Assembly: GCA_963422595.1 (NCBI GenBank)
Contig: OY730298.1
Coordinates: forward strand, 1-64,000
DNA from: G963422595 sp963422595
GTDB taxonomy: Bacteria; Pseudomonadota; Gammaproteobacteria; UBA4575
Reading direction: 5' to 3'
DNA length: 64,000 bases
Positions 1-7,947 of the stretch are shown in pieces. The first letter of the stretch is position 1; each line of letters begins with the position of its first letter. Position numbers and translations under genes: made by a program. The notes beneath the pieces were generated by a model. That model searched no databases, was not told the origin of the DNA, and saw only the letters and a program-made list of their open reading frames with translations.

Positions 1-45
1 AGGGTTTAACTATCCTGTCTATCTATGTTTTTATTCTTACATATT

Positions 46-74
46 TTGACAAAACACTAAACCCTGCCTATGCT
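46..74 (+). promoter_or_regulatory. Sigma-70-type promoter for bfr
   Basis: TTGACA at 46-51 is a perfect -35 hexamer, followed after 17 bases by TATGCT at 69-74, a four-of-six match to the -10 consensus. It lies about 37 bases before the bacterioferritin start. A GGGAG ribosome binding site at 100-104 precedes the ATG at 111. No Fur box was recognised. Confidence 0.6.
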
Positions 75-110
75 TACTGGTACACACAAACCTGAATATG
101 GGAGCACGTT

Positions 111-575
111 ATGCAGGGTGACAAGCAGGTAATTGAGTTTCTAAACAAAGCATTAAAGAACGAGCTCTCTGCTATCAACCAATATTTCTTACATGCCCGC
201 ATGTATAAGAACTGGGGATTAGAAAAACTTAACGACTTTGAATATCAGGAGTCGATCGACGAGATGAAACACGCGGATCTGTTGATTGAAAGAATTTTGT
301 TTTTAGAGGGGTTGCCGAATTTACAGGACATCGGCCAAATTTTTATTGGAGAAAACCCAAAAGAGATGCTGGAATGTGATCTGCGCATGGAACAATTGGC
401 GATTCCCGACTTAAGGGAGGCGATTGCCTATTGTGAGATGGTCTCGGATTATGTTTCCAGGGAGATATTTGAACAAATTCTGGATAACGAGGAAGAACAC
501 ATTGATTGGCTGGAAACTCAATTTGACAGAATTAGCCGAGTGGGCCTGGAGAATTACCTGCAATCGATGCTGTAG
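111..575 (+). CDS. bfr: Bacterioferritin
   Basis: Cytoplasmic iron-storage protein that oxidises Fe(II) at a di-iron ferroxidase site and mineralises it inside a 24-subunit shell. At 154 residues it has the normal family length. The expected ferroxidase ligands can be placed: E18, E51, H54, E94, E127 and H130. M52 matches the methionine that binds the inter-subunit haem, so this is a haem-type bacterioferritin rather than a plain ferritin. Start chosen from the GGGAG site six bases upstream and the good promoter. A short gene for a small membrane protein follows 27 bases later and may be cotranscribed. Confidence 0.95.
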   Translation: MQGDKQVIEFLNKALKNELSAINQYFLHARMYKNWGLEKLNDFEYQESIDEMKHADLLIERILFLEGLPNLQDIGQIFIGENPKEMLECDLRMEQLAIPDLREAIAYCEMVSDYVSREIFEQILDNEEEHIDWLETQFDRISRVGLENYLQSML

Positions 576-602
576 CACAATGATGAGTGAGGAAGTACAT
601 CA

Positions 603-860
603 ATGAACACGCTACACATTACACAAAAACTTGAGGCGGCGGGGCTTGAACGTTCTCAAGCTGAAGCCATTTCGGACGCTATAGATATTTCAGTCAGGGA
701 AGGCCGCGGGGAACTGGCAACACGTGACGATATTCACGCATTGCGCGGTGAGATGCACGTTTTACGCGGTGAAATATATCGTGCGCTGTGGATACAGGGC
801 GCAGCTTTGATTGGTGTGCAGTTAGCGATTGCCGGCGTTATTGTTCAGTTACTTAAATAA
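603..860 (+). CDS. Small coiled-coil protein with C-terminal membrane anchor (DUF1640-like)
   Basis: An 85-residue protein of unknown function. Residues 1-35 look like a small helical domain. Residues about 36-62 hold short heptad-like repeats (ALRGEMHVLRGEIYRAL), suggesting a coiled coil. Residues about 66-84 form one hydrophobic helix ending in VIVQLLK. This plan matches the DUF1640 (CCDC90-like) family as I remember it; no search was run. It follows bfr by 27 bases and ends in a hairpin, so it probably closes a two-gene transcript. No catalytic residues are apparent. Confidence 0.6.
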   Translation: MNTLHITQKLEAAGLERSQAEAISDAIDISVREGRGELATRDDIHALRGEMHVLRGEIYRALWIQGAALIGVQLAIAGVIVQLLK

Positions 861-886
861 AGCACTGCCCCGAACCGGGGTGCTTT
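859..886 (+). terminator. Hairpin after the bfr transcript
   Basis: The arms AAAGCA...CCCCG and CGGGG...TGCTTT pair around an AA loop, with one small bulge, and begin inside the stop codon of the preceding gene. There is only a short T run (TTT) after the stem, so termination may be weak. Confidence 0.5.
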
Positions 887-1158
887 CAGGGCTGGCAGAC
901 AGACTACTGAACTTACACCAGACTAGTCTCCATGCCTGCCCAATCGTTTCATCCGCCGCACGTGAGACTGCGCCATGCAAATACAATTTCCCGGCCTTTG
1001 TGGGACACGCAGTAAACCCGATTGCCAATTTCGTCTGGCTATCAATATGACCACCTCTGGTAGTAAAGGGCAAACCTGCCATCACCCGGAACGACATCTG
1101 GAATCGCCGATAAAGACCTTAAACCAGGAAATTTCGTTAGTTTTTATAGAATATTCTT
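887..1158. other. Intergenic stretch, no gene seen
   Basis: About 270 bases between the bfr-side hairpin and the HAD phosphatase gene. Short open frames exist on both strands but have no recognisable family, no ribosome binding site and composition unlike the neighbouring genes. No RNA gene or repeat was recognised. Confidence 0.4.
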
Positions 1159-1812
1159 ATGGCACTGGCACTTTTTGATTTAGACGGCACCCTGCTGGCC
1201 GGCGATAGTGATTATGAATGGGGGCGTTACCTGGTCTCTATCGGCAAGGTGGAAGCAGATTTTTACCAACAACGCAATGAGTATTTCTATAATGAGTATC
1301 TTGCCGGTAAATTGGATGAACGGGAGTTTTTAAATTTCGCATTAAAACCGCTGGCACGTAATTCTTATGAAGAATTATGCAGATGGCGTGAAGCATTTAT
1401 ACAACGGCGTATTAAACCGCTGGTAAAAACCAAGGCGCATGATCTTATTGATCGACATCGCGGCGGTGGCGACGAATTAGTGATCGTTACCGCTACTAAC
1501 CGTTTCATTACTGAACCGATAAAAGAGCTTTTCAACATTGATGCCCTGATCGCCACGGAGCCTGCCATGCAGGATGGGAGGTTCACCGGAGAGGCAGAGG
1601 GTATCCCATGTTTCAGTCACGGGAAGGTCGCACGTGTGGAGCAATGGCTGGAAACTACTCCTTATACTTTTAAGGGAAGTTATTTTTATTCGGATTCGTG
1701 CAATGATATTCCGCTGCTGGAGCGCGTCGACTACCCGGTTGCAGTAGACGCGGATGCATCATTGACGGCTCACGCAGTCAATCACAAGTGGCAGCGTATA
1801 AGCCTGAAGTAG
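1159..1812 (+). CDS. HAD-superfamily IB phosphatase (SerB-like)
   Basis: A 217-residue soluble phosphohydrolase of the subfamily IB type, related to phosphoserine phosphatase. The nucleophile motif FDLDGTLL has the catalytic aspartates at D7 and D9. Motif II is the threonine in LVIVTATNRF near residue 110, a lysine lies in SHGKVARV, and motif IV is SDSCNDIPLL near residue 180. The substrate cannot be told from sequence; homologues are often annotated only as HAD-IB hydrolases. It starts at an ATG without a clear ribosome binding site. It converges on a PfkB kinase gene with 15 bases between the stops. Confidence 0.85.
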   Translation: MALALFDLDGTLLAGDSDYEWGRYLVSIGKVEADFYQQRNEYFYNEYLAGKLDEREFLNFALKPLARNSYEELCRWREAFIQRRIKPLVKTKAHDLIDRHRGGGDELVIVTATNRFITEPIKELFNIDALIATEPAMQDGRFTGEAEGIPCFSHGKVARVEQWLETTPYTFKGSYFYSDSCNDIPLLERVDYPVAVDADASLTAHAVNHKWQRISLK

Positions 1813-1827
1813 TCAGGTGTGACGGCG

Positions 1828-2760
1828 TCAAAACGCATAACCAAATTCCCGTTTGAAGCGCTGCTTAAACTCCTGCAAATCAATATGATGATTTTGTGTG
1901 CCACTGCGCGCGACTTTAATTGCGCCCAGTAAGGCCGCGATGCGCCCGCTGGTTTGCCAATCCAGGTTGTGCATCAAACCATAAATCAACCCGCCTCGGT
2001 AGGCGTCTCCACAGCCTGTAGGGTCTTGCACCTTATTTGCCTCAACACACGGTATCTCGATTGAGCTGCCGCGCGTATGAATCATCGAGCCTTTGCCACC
2101 GCGGGTGACAATGGCGGCTTTGACGTGCTGTGAAATTTGTCGCATGGTTAAACCGGTGCGCGCTTGCAGTAGTTGCGACTCATAGTCATTTACGCATATA
2201 TAACTGGCGCGCGTCACGAACCAGCGTAATTCATCGCCATCAAACATTGGCAGGCCCTGCCCCGGATCAAAAATGAACGGGATGCCAGCATCATGGCACT
2301 GCCCGGCATGTCGCAACATGCCGTCTTTACCGTCGGGCGAGATCAGGGCCAGGCTGATGCCGCCCTGCCCGGGTATGTTGTTGATGTGGGAATAATTCAT
2401 GGCGCCGGGATGAAAGGCCGTGATCTGATTATCGTCGAGGTCGGTGGTGATAAACGCCTGAGCGGTATATTCGTGATCTATTTTCTTTATGTATTTCTGA
2501 TCCATGCCGCATTTATTCATCCAGTCTGAATAGGGTTCAAAATCCCGCCCCACCGTTCCCATTGGGTAACCATCGCCCCCCAGTAACCGCAGGTTATAAG
2601 CGATATTACCCGCGCAACCACCAAATTCCCTGCGCATCTGCGGGGCCATAAACGATACGTTCAGAATATGCACTTTTTCGGGCAGGATATGTTCTTTGAA
2701 TCGACCCGGGAAAACCATGATGGTGTCGAAGGCAAGAGAACCGCAAATCAATGCTGACAT
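1828..2760 (-). CDS. PfkB-family carbohydrate or nucleoside kinase
   Basis: A 310-residue ribokinase-fold kinase that would phosphorylate a sugar or nucleoside with ATP. The N-terminal substrate motif GGCAGNIAYN is at 47-56. The C-terminal PfkB signature DPTGCGDAYRGG begins at residue 246, with D252 as the predicted catalytic base and an anion hole formed by the glycines around it. It most resembles the adenosine-kinase-like PfkB proteins of Proteobacteria, but substrate specificity is not established. It is divergent from the class II aldolase gene, and the roughly 100-base gap must hold both promoters. Confidence 0.85.
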   Translation of the reverse strand: MSALICGSLAFDTIMVFPGRFKEHILPEKVHILNVSFMAPQMRREFGGCAGNIAYNLRLLGGDGYPMGTVGRDFEPYSDWMNKCGMDQKYIKKIDHEYTAQAFITTDLDDNQITAFHPGAMNYSHINNIPGQGGISLALISPDGKDGMLRHAGQCHDAGIPFIFDPGQGLPMFDGDELRWFVTRASYICVNDYESQLLQARTGLTMRQISQHVKAAIVTRGGKGSMIHTRGSSIEIPCVEANKVQDPTGCGDAYRGGLIYGLMHNLDWQTSGRIAALLGAIKVARSGTQNHHIDLQEFKQRFKREFGYAF

Positions 2761-2866
2761 TTCAATAGTGCTTTCAGTTAATTCGCAAATGACTCTGATT
2801 GTCTCACGGAATATACAGCATTCAGGTTAGAATATAAGTCTGTATGAATACAAAGTATGTGTGGTT

Positions 2867-3439
2867 ATGTCGGTAAAAAAAGAACTGGTGCGCTATTACG
2901 CATGGCTACGCAAGTATGGCTATAACGATTCACACAGCGGCAATGCCTCTGTACGTCAGCAGGATGCTATCTGGGTTACGCCCTCCGGGGCCGGCGCGGA
3001 TACCTTACGGGCAGATGATTTAATAGCCTGTGACGTGCATGGCTTTGTTGGTGAAAATGCTTCCTATGATGCGAAGCTGCACCTTGAGGTATATAAACAA
3101 AATCCCCGCGCCGCCGCAGTGTTGCATAGCCATGGCCCTTACACCATCGCCATGACGATGAACGGGAAAGATTTCATCGCCGATGATTTTGAAGGGAGGT
3201 TATATTTCCCTGTAGTGCCGGTGCACACTATACCTTTCGACCAATATCCGGAAAAATCACCCGATCTGGTCGCGAATACACTGTGTGGTCATCGCGTTAC
3301 CGTGGTTTGCAGGCATGGCGTGTACGCTTGCGCGGAATCGCTGAACCTTGCTTATAAATGGACTTGTTCATTAGAGCACTCGGCAAAAATTGCTTACCTG
3401 AACGCCGGTCTCAACCAATCCCGGACTTGTGCGTTGTGA
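2867..3439 (+). CDS. Class II aldolase/adducin-family protein
   Basis: A zinc-dependent aldolase-fold protein of 190 residues, similar to L-fuculose-phosphate aldolase and methylthioribulose-1-phosphate dehydratase. Counting from the alternative GTG start at 2861, SGNAS is at 26-30, TPSGAG at 40-45, the candidate catalytic acid is E76, and the metal histidines are in HSHG (H89, H91). A third zinc ligand is expected in the C-terminal part (CRHGVYACAESL). The ATG at 2867 is preferred because neither start has a good ribosome binding site. The actual substrate is unknown; the adjacent PfkB kinase makes sugar-phosphate metabolism plausible. Confidence 0.8.
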   Translation: MSVKKELVRYYAWLRKYGYNDSHSGNASVRQQDAIWVTPSGAGADTLRADDLIACDVHGFVGENASYDAKLHLEVYKQNPRAAAVLHSHGPYTIAMTMNGKDFIADDFEGRLYFPVVPVHTIPFDQYPEKSPDLVANTLCGHRVTVVCRHGVYACAESLNLAYKWTCSLEHSAKIAYLNAGLNQSRTCAL

Positions 3440-3543
3440 GTTTTTCAGCCCTGGGCATGAACCAACCTTGTGTGTGAGAGGGTTCAAAGGTACGGCACAG
3501 ATCACCGACGACAAGAAAATCCGACAGGCGCGCGACAGGCGCT

Positions 3544-3747
3544 TTACGAAATTTCCACCATCTGAAAATCGGCCTTGATGGCTCCACATTCCGGGCACTG
3601 CCAGTTAAAAGGCAGCTCTTGCCAGCACGTTCCCGGTGCGATTCCTTCTGCAGGCGCGCCCTTGGCTTCATCGTAAATCCAACCGCATATAACGCACATA
3701 TATGTCTTATACTGCGTGGATATATTTGCTTCACTTAATTTTGTCAT
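3544..3747 (-). CDS. Rubredoxin
   Basis: A small one-iron electron carrier. The two metal-binding pairs are C18/C21 (MCVICGWIYDEA) and C51/C54 (CPECGAIK), exactly as in rubredoxins. The 67-residue length includes a 16-residue N-terminal extension; an inner ATG at 3699 would give a more typical short protein. Its ATG at 3745-3747 overlaps the thiD ATG at 3746-3748 on the other strand, so the promoter and ribosome binding site of each gene must lie inside the other's coding region if both starts are used. Neither start has an obvious Shine-Dalgarno sequence. Confidence 0.9.
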   Translation of the reverse strand: MTKLSEANISTQYKTYMCVICGWIYDEAKGAPAEGIAPGTCWQELPFNWQCPECGAIKADFQMVEIS

Positions 3748-4537
3748 GAATACTGTTGCAGCTGTTCCGGTGGTAATGACGATGTCAGGCGCAGACCCGA
3801 CAGGCGGCGCCGGTATACAGGCCGATATTGAAACCCTTACCAGCCTTGGCTGTCATGCCGCGCCAGTTATTACTTCTGTTACGGCCCAGGATACTACCAA
3901 CATACTGGAAACGTTACAAACCAGCGAGTGTATGATTATCGAACAGGCGCGCGCTGTGCTTGAGGATATGGAGGTTGCCGCAATCAAGATTGGACTCGTA
4001 GCCAGCGAGGAAACCGCACGCGCGATTCATACTTTATTGACGGATTACCCGGGCTTACCTGTGGTGCTGGACCCAATCATTGTCTCCAGTGGCGGTAAAA
4101 CCCTGGCCGATGAAGCCGCCGTTACGGCAATGAATACTCTATTGGTGCCACTTGCAACCGTGGTAACACCTAACGGTAATGAGGCAAGGACGTTGGCGCC
4201 TGAGGGAGATACGCTGGATGCCTGCGCGATGGCGATTTTAGGACGTGGCGCACATTATGTGTTGGTTACAGGCGGTGACGAGGCTACGCACGAGGTGCAT
4301 AATGTTTTATACGGAAATCATCGTAAACTCGACGCGCGTACCTGGCCCAGGCTCGCAGGCCAATACCACGGCTCGGGTTGTACGCTTGCCGCGGCCATTA
4401 CAGCGCAACTTGCACATGGTCAGGATATTGTCTCCGCTACCCATCAGGCACAGGAGTATACCTGGAAAAGCTTACGAGTCGCCCGTCAACTGGGCATGGG
4501 GCGGAAAATTCCTAACCGTTTTTATTGGTTGAAATAG
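3746..4537 (+). CDS. thiD: Hydroxymethylpyrimidine (phosphate) kinase
   Basis: Converts hydroxymethylpyrimidine to its mono- and diphosphate in thiamine synthesis. The N-terminal MTMSGADPTGGAGIQAD block is the family signature, and YHGSGCTLAAAI near the C-terminus holds the anion-hole and catalytic cysteine region. Length is 263 residues from the ATG at 3746; a GTG at 3716 would add ten residues and overlap rubredoxin more deeply. The next gene, thiE, begins 13 bases after the stop, so the two steps that make and use HMP diphosphate are coexpressed. No TPP riboswitch was recognised upstream, although there is almost no non-coding room for one. Confidence 0.93.
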   Translation: MNTVAAVPVVMTMSGADPTGGAGIQADIETLTSLGCHAAPVITSVTAQDTTNILETLQTSECMIIEQARAVLEDMEVAAIKIGLVASEETARAIHTLLTDYPGLPVVLDPIIVSSGGKTLADEAAVTAMNTLLVPLATVVTPNGNEARTLAPEGDTLDACAMAILGRGAHYVLVTGGDEATHEVHNVLYGNHRKLDARTWPRLAGQYHGSGCTLAAAITAQLAHGQDIVSATHQAQEYTWKSLRVARQLGMGRKIPNRFYWLK

Positions 4538-4550
4538 ACGCCTTTTTGTT

Positions 4551-5204
4551 ATGCGAACGCTACGGGGGTTATACGTAATTGCGGATAGCGGTTATATCGG
4601 TAACGGGCGTATGCTGGAAACGGTGGCCGAGGTGCTGACCGCCGGGGTAAAGATCATCCAGTTTCGGGATAAAACCAGTGACTATAATCATCGTTACGCG
4701 CTTGCCCGCGAATTAAAATCTTTAACGGAAACCCACCAAAGCCTGCTTATCGTTAACGACGATGTGTTGTTGAGCAGATCAATCGACGCGGATGGGGTAC
4801 ATCTGGGCAGAGAAGATTGCCCGATTGCCGAGGCCAGGCAAATTCTGGGTGCGCATAAAATCATCGGCGCTTCCTGTTATAACCACTTTGATAGTGCTTT
4901 GCAGGCCGCGCAAGCCGGCGCGAGTTACGTGGCATTTGGTAGTTTCTCGCGTTCTCCTACCAAGCCTGACGCGGCGCGCGCCAGCATAGAACTGATGAGT
5001 CGCGCGAAACAGGAATTGAAGGTGCCGATTTGCGCGATTGGCGGCATTACTAAAAATAACGTGTTGCCATTATTGGACACGGGTGTGGATATGATTGCGG
5101 TGCTCAGCGCCATTTGTACAGCTTCGTCCCCACGACAAGCCGCACAGGAGTATTTGGCATTGTGCGGACAGGTGGCCGTAACACGGGTGTTACAGGTGAT
5201 ATGA
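4551..5204 (+). CDS. thiE: Thiamine-phosphate synthase
   Basis: Joins hydroxymethylpyrimidine diphosphate to the thiazole phosphate to make thiamine phosphate. The TIM-barrel motifs are in order: IQFRDKTSD, LLIVNDDVLLSRSIDADGVH, then GASCYNH, AFGSFSRSPTKPDA (phosphate-binding loop) and CAIGGITKNN. Length 217 residues is typical. It lies just after thiD and is probably the last gene of that transcript, since the next gene is on the other strand. The thiazole-branch genes are not in this window. Confidence 0.93.
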   Translation: MRTLRGLYVIADSGYIGNGRMLETVAEVLTAGVKIIQFRDKTSDYNHRYALARELKSLTETHQSLLIVNDDVLLSRSIDADGVHLGREDCPIAEARQILGAHKIIGASCYNHFDSALQAAQAGASYVAFGSFSRSPTKPDAARASIELMSRAKQELKVPICAIGGITKNNVLPLLDTGVDMIAVLSAICTASSPRQAAQEYLALCGQVAVTRVLQVI

Positions 5205-5337
5205 GCATGGATGTACCGGGTAATGAGGAAACAGATGGGGCAGGATAGACAGGATTCAGGGTTTAATTTTTACGAGGGATTTTACGCGGACAGACACGGG
5301 CCATGCCCAAGGGGGAACAACGTGGGACGCTTGATTC

Positions 5338-6225
5338 TCAGACAACGGCAACTGAATCATGTCCCTGACGCTGCTGACAGCTACGGGTTGACGTCTCGCG
5401 GTTGGTGATAATTGCTTCTACCATTGCATTGCGATGCTTTTCACTGCCACCAACGTGATAGAAATGTTTGCGCGTTAGCACCTTAAATTGTCCCCATAAT
5501 GATTCTATGTATTGGTTTTTGCGAAAGTCATTATGGTGCCAGGTCGACAGGATGAATTGACTGCGGGTCTTTGACAGTACTGTATAAAGTGCTTTTTCAT
5601 GCCGCCCATCCCAGCTGCTGTAGTAGTCCACGTGTCTGTCTATGTAGGGAGGATCACAATAGATAATATCGTTGCCTTCACCTTTCCTTATGGTTGCTTC
5701 AAACTCCTGACACTTGAAGGTAAAATCTTTGCTGTTGAGCAACCGTGTAACGTGGGAAACCTGGTTCACAATTTTTGTGACGTAGGCCTTCGAGAAGCGT
5801 TGTGGTTTGCGACAAAAGGGCACGTTACATTCCCCTTTGCGATTAAACCGAATCATGCCGTTGAAGCCGGCGCGGTTAAGAAACAGGAAGTCCAGAGGTT
5901 GATGATCTTTGTTGAAGCGCTCCCTTATTGCATAATAGTGGCTTTCACCTTTGTCCAGCAGTTTTGTACCTTCCCGGTGCAGAAAGTCCCGAACTGTTTG
6001 CGGGGTGATATAGCTGTCGGCTATTGACTGATAAAAATTGATCAGGTGAGGGTTGGTATCACATAGCAATGCGCGCTGGGGGGCAAGATTGAAGGCTACC
6101 ACGCCGCTACCCATGAACGGCTCTATCCATACGCCGTCAAACTCATGAGGAATGATGCTGTTTATCCATGCAACGAGTTTTGTCTTTATTCCCTGAGATT
6201 TGATTGGCGGTACGTGCACTTTCAT
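5338..6225 (-). CDS. DNA adenine-N6 methyltransferase, EcoRV-methylase-like
   Basis: An alpha-class (Dam/D12-type) adenine methyltransferase of 295 residues. Seen in the sequence: the N-terminal block PPIKSQGIKTKL (6-17), AdoMet motif I EPFMGSGVVAFN from residue 35, and catalytic motif IV DPPYIDRHVDYY from residue 191. From memory, M.EcoRV shares the unusual block PPIKSQGIKTKLV, the string LLCDTNPHLI, and a DPPYIGRHVDY motif, so the target may be GATATC; no alignment was run. The gene starts two bases after the end of a broken frame that resembles the EcoRV nuclease, which suggests that the methylase outlived its partner. The module sits between thiE and hemL. Confidence 0.88.
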   Translation of the reverse strand: MKVHVPPIKSQGIKTKLVAWINSIIPHEFDGVWIEPFMGSGVVAFNLAPQRALLCDTNPHLINFYQSIADSYITPQTVRDFLHREGTKLLDKGESHYYAIRERFNKDHQPLDFLFLNRAGFNGMIRFNRKGECNVPFCRKPQRFSKAYVTKIVNQVSHVTRLLNSKDFTFKCQEFEATIRKGEGNDIIYCDPPYIDRHVDYYSSWDGRHEKALYTVLSKTRSQFILSTWHHNDFRKNQYIESLWGQFKVLTRKHFYHVGGSEKHRNAMVEAIITNRETSTRSCQQRQGHDSVAVV

Positions 6226-6227
6226 GT

Positions 6228-6480
6228 TTATTCGGGTACCCGATTATGCCTGGGAATAATCAATGAGACGTCTCCTCCCCGATATTTAACGAAATCCTTC
6301 AGTGAAGTAATTTTCTTTGTGCCTCCTTTCCCATTTGTATCAGATGAAATCGTGTAAATATTTTTGAATACATCAATAACCCCCTTTAATCGTCCACTGA
6401 CCATCATCGGTGCTGATATATCCTTGCAGCTTGCCAGCAAATTTTTTAAGCTGATCTCCAAATTCCTTTCTTACTCCCAT
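6228..6480 (-). pseudogene. Decayed EcoRV-like restriction endonuclease remnant
   Basis: An ATG at 6478-6480 opens a frame reading MGVRKEFGDQLKKFAGKL, then GYISTDDGQWTIKG, and closes after a run of five G (- strand; C run at 6380-6384). The frame shifted by one base continues smoothly with VIDVFKNIYTISSDT and ends at 6228. Joined, this gives roughly 83 residues. As remembered, R.EcoRV is about 245 residues; the first part resembles its N-terminal region (GIISAEGKIYPLGSDT), and the later GKGGTKKITSLKDFV resembles a segment near its C-terminus (NTTNIGSIHAHYKDFV). The PD-(D/E)xK catalytic core between them is missing. So I read a frameshift plus a large internal deletion. A short independent gene is the alternative. 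Confidence 0.6.
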
Positions 6481-6591
6481 ATGCTTGTTTCGTTCTTTAC
6501 ACAAATTGCATTTCTAATGCTTCATACATTATGTGCATAATCATAAAATGATAACCAGTCCGCATATCTTATCAGCCACATTGGACCGACC

Positions 6592-7872
6592 ATGACTACT
6601 TCCAAACAGGCATTTGATGAAGCCCATAAGTATATACCGGGCGGGGTTAATTCTCCGGTACGGGCGTTTAAGACGGTTGGGGGTACGCCAGTGTTTATTA
6701 AACACGCGCAAGGTGCTTATCTGCATGACATCAATGATAAACAGTATATTGATTACGTGGGATCATGGGGGCCAATGATCCTGGGGCATGCGCATCCAGA
6801 GGTGATTGTGGCCGTGCAGCACTCCATAGGGCGAGGGTTGAGTTTCGGCACTCCTACTGAAATTGAAACTGAAATGGCAAAAACGGTTTGTGAGTGTATG
6901 AAATCGATAGAGATGGTGCGCATGGTGAGCTCCGGCACGGAAGCGACCATGGTCGCAATACGACTGGCGCGCGGATATACCAGCCGCCATAAAATCGTCA
7001 AGTTTGAAGGTTGTTACCACGGGCATGGCGATTCCCTGCTGGTGAAGGCCGGCTCTGGCGCATTAACGCTTGGCGTGCCAAATTCATCCGGGGTGCCGCC
7101 CGAACTTGCGGCTCACACTATTACTTTACCGTATAACGACCTGGATGAGGTTGCACGGGTCTTCGATAAAGCCGGCGATGAGATCGCCGGTGTGATCGTT
7201 GAACCCATCGCCGGCAATATGGGTTGCGTGCCGCCTGTAACCGGATTTTTGCAGGGGTTGCGCAGGCTTTGCTCGGATTATAAGGCGGTGTTAATTTTTG
7301 ATGAGGTGATGACTGGTTTTCGCGTGGCGCGCGGCGGTGCACAACAATTGTATAAGGTTACTCCCGATCTGACTACGTTGGGAAAGATACTGGGTGGCGG
7401 TATGCCCGTTGGCGCTGTGGGAGGAGAGCGTAAAATTATGGAATTACTGGCCCCTACCGGCCCGGTGTATCAGGCCGGGACGTTGTCCGGTAACCCGGTT
7501 GCCATGACTGCGGGATTGGCGACGCTTAAATTAATTTCTGCAAGGGGCTTTTACAATCAGCTGCATCGCCAAACCAGGCTATTCGTCGATGGCGTTTTAA
7601 GCGCGGCAAGAGGGTGTAATGTCCCGGTTACTGCCAATTATGTTTGCGGGATGTTCGGGCTGTTTTTTACCGATCAGGAAGCTGTTACCAACCTTGATCA
7701 GGTAACCGCGTGTAACCGACAACACTTCAGTAAGTTCTTTCATCATATGCTGGAACGGGGCGTGTATCTTGCGCCTTCTCCCTATGAGGCGGGGTTTATT
7801 TCCAGCGCCCACGGCGAGCAGGAAATTGACAAGACGATTGCCATCGCGGCTGAATCGTTGCAGGCGATTTAG
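6592..7872 (+). CDS. hemL: Glutamate-1-semialdehyde 2,1-aminomutase
   Basis: PLP enzyme converting glutamate-1-semialdehyde to 5-aminolevulinate, the first committed step of the C5 route to haem. The PLP lysine is K265 in TTLGKILGGG, the same number as in E. coli. The phosphate-binding SSGTEA is at 113-118 and the cofactor-binding DEVM at 237-240. Length of 426 residues is standard. Expected near thiD-thiE in related genomes, but here methyltransferase genes on the opposite strand lie on both sides of it. Confidence 0.97.
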   Translation: MTTSKQAFDEAHKYIPGGVNSPVRAFKTVGGTPVFIKHAQGAYLHDINDKQYIDYVGSWGPMILGHAHPEVIVAVQHSIGRGLSFGTPTEIETEMAKTVCECMKSIEMVRMVSSGTEATMVAIRLARGYTSRHKIVKFEGCYHGHGDSLLVKAGSGALTLGVPNSSGVPPELAAHTITLPYNDLDEVARVFDKAGDEIAGVIVEPIAGNMGCVPPVTGFLQGLRRLCSDYKAVLIFDEVMTGFRVARGGAQQLYKVTPDLTTLGKILGGGMPVGAVGGERKIMELLAPTGPVYQAGTLSGNPVAMTAGLATLKLISARGFYNQLHRQTRLFVDGVLSAARGCNVPVTANYVCGMFGLFFTDQEAVTNLDQVTACNRQHFSKFFHHMLERGVYLAPSPYEAGFISSAHGEQEIDKTIAIAAESLQAI

Positions 7873-7947
7873 GTAATATACAGTGAGTGTAAGCCAATAT
7901 TATGAACACAATCTGCGCAGGACTTGAACAAGCAGTGGGCGATTATT

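Noticed and set aside
3440..3745. A TPP riboswitch upstream of thiD
   Set aside because: The region upstream is rubredoxin coding sequence and no THI-box pattern was seen.
5211..5408. A 65-codon frame after thiE
   Set aside because: Overlaps the 3' end of the methyltransferase on the other strand and has no recognisable content.
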